From contig JAFIET010000041.1 in assembly GCA_020832405.1 (NCBI GenBank), positions 1-33,737 of the forward strand: a DNA stretch of 33,737 nt, given 5' to 3'. The notes under the pieces were generated by a model that searched no databases, was not told the origin of the DNA, and saw nothing but the letters and a program-made list of their open reading frames with translations. Positions 32,983 to 33,737 of the stretch are shown piece by piece (the stretch's first letter is position 1; each line of letters opens with the position of its first letter). Made by a program: the position numbers and the translations under genes. Source of the stretch: Balneolales bacterium. Lineage in GTDB: Bacteria > Bacteroidota > Rhodothermia > Balneolales > Cyclonatronaceae.

Positions 32983-33566
32983 ACGGGTATCCCTTTCTCT
33001 TGCCGGATGGTGTGGCAGGTTTCGAGAAATGTATCGTACCAGATTTCCCCGTACCGCCGTACCAGCGCGTCTTTCAGGTACTCAGCCAGAAAAATACCGT
33101 TGGCTTTTGCATGGTCGCAGGCCGGTGAACACATCTCGGGGATGTACTCGAAATTGACATAATCGATGGCGCCGCTTTCAATAATGCGCAGCGGGAACAA
33201 GTGGCAGCTTACGGGTTTGGGCCAGCCGATGCGGCCTTCCATCGCTGCTTTGTGAATGCCGCAGAGGGCGATCCCGGCATCGTCGTATTGTACGAAAACG
33301 CACTCTGCGCCGTCTGTGCAGGCAAGCTCCATATCGCTGCCTTCTCCCCAAATGAGGCCATTCTCTGCCACAACTTCGCGCGCCCGTGGCCGGAGCTCAT
33401 CTTTCAGCAGCTCCCATGCTTTCCGGAGTACAGCCGTTTCCTGCCTGCGTACCGGCGCTCCTGCATCACCCCGCACACAGCAGGTGCCTTTGCAGGCCGT
33501 AAGGTTACAGGCAAATTGAGCCGTTGCAATATCATCAGACAGATAAACGTGATCGACGCGAAACAT
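32979..33566 (-). CDS. DUF3109 cysteine-rich protein
   Basis: Matches the DUF3109 family of Bacteroidota. Ten cysteines are seen, grouped as C20/C25/C29/C30 (FACNLTACKGTCCVRGDAGAPV), C83/C89, C102, C121 (KPVSCHLFPLRI), C146 and C150, a pattern like that of YkgJ-type Fe-S or zinc-binding proteins. Function is unknown. No signal peptide. The ATG at 33566 is the first start before the conserved VDHVYLSDD. It overlaps rpoN by 4 nt, so the two genes are probably one transcript with the upstream DNA at 33567-33737 (no gene seen) supplying the promoter. Confidence 0.87.
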   Translation of the reverse strand: MFRVDHVYLSDDIATAQFACNLTACKGTCCVRGDAGAPVRRQETAVLRKAWELLKDELRPRAREVVAENGLIWGEGSDMELACTDGAECVFVQYDDAGIALCGIHKAAMEGRIGWPKPVSCHLFPLRIIESGAIDYVNFEYIPEMCSPACDHAKANGIFLAEYLKDALVRRYGEIWYDTFLETCHTIRQEKGIPV

Positions 33567-33737
33567 AAGCTTTGGTTAATTTTAATTTCCGCCAAGGTAC
33601 GAAAATTGCAGCTCAGCCGCGGACACATGCCGCGTTAAAAATCCCAAAATAATCTGTGAAACAGCAGCGAAAGGCGCTCATTTGCCGAACAGCTTTGGGT
33701 GCAATTCCTTTAAAAACAAAAGGCAGAGTTGTCAGAC

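Noticed and set aside
33567-33737. Hairpin CGCGG/CCGCG near 33620
   Set aside because: No T-tract follows on either strand in the right place, and no gene end is nearby to terminate.
1-33737. CRISPR array, IS element, prophage, tRNA or rRNA gene
   Set aside because: No spaced direct repeats, transposase, integrase, phage genes or RNA-gene signatures were seen on either strand.

Overview
The window (33.7 kb) reads as a chromosomal segment of a bacterium from the Bacteroidota/Balneolota side of the FCB group. The pointers are a type IX secretion plug-type lipoprotein, a secreted protein ending in a T9SS-style sorting domain, a promoter of the TTTG/TAnnTTTG type, few Shine-Dalgarno sequences, and a his cluster built around a HisB that descends from the bifunctional form. 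A Balneolales-like halophile is my best guess, but that is inference; no rRNA or tRNA gene is visible.

Layout. 1-271: a + strand terminator and a possible gene remnant. 272-4423 (minus): ccmB, holB, dapF and the T9SS plug lipoprotein. 4669-9020 (plus): PTS IIA (PtsN-like), PBP4/DacB, a sigma-54 response regulator and folD, closed by a two-way terminator shared with the minus-strand aminotransferase. 9185-15064 (minus): aminotransferase, GH13 glucosidase, and a large secreted transglutaminase/FG-GAP protein. 15283-18941 (minus): lepA, an unknown exported protein and lepB. 19193-25035 (plus): a regulatory-looking leader, then hisG-D-C-B-H-A; hisF and hisI/hisE are not in the window. 25122-27634 (minus): a toxin-antitoxin pair (DUF5615 plus a fused RHH-DUF433 antitoxin), rdgB and a PfkB-family kinase. 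27901-31464 (plus): winged-helix regulator, ICMT/NnrU-like membrane protein, Nudix hydrolase, Lrp/AsnC regulator and an unknown multi-pass membrane protein. 31453-33566 (minus): DUF3109 protein and rpoN.

How genes fit together. RpoN and an NtrC-type activator occur in the same window, so both halves of sigma-54 control are present. The plug lipoprotein and the sorting-domain cargo point to a working T9SS. LepB and an unknown secreted protein lie downstream of lepA in what looks like one operon.

Most interesting points: (1) an attenuator-like leader in front of hisG, with a His-rich short frame, a strong terminator and a competing antiterminator segment, though a broken small gene in the same place is a serious rival reading; (2) a HisB whose N-terminal phosphatase domain has lost its catalytic aspartates and zinc loop; (3) an antitoxin that fuses a FitA-type ribbon-helix-helix to a DUF433 domain; (4) a 13-base motif, TTTTAGGRTGAYG, that recurs in intergenic DNA, often after a T-tract.
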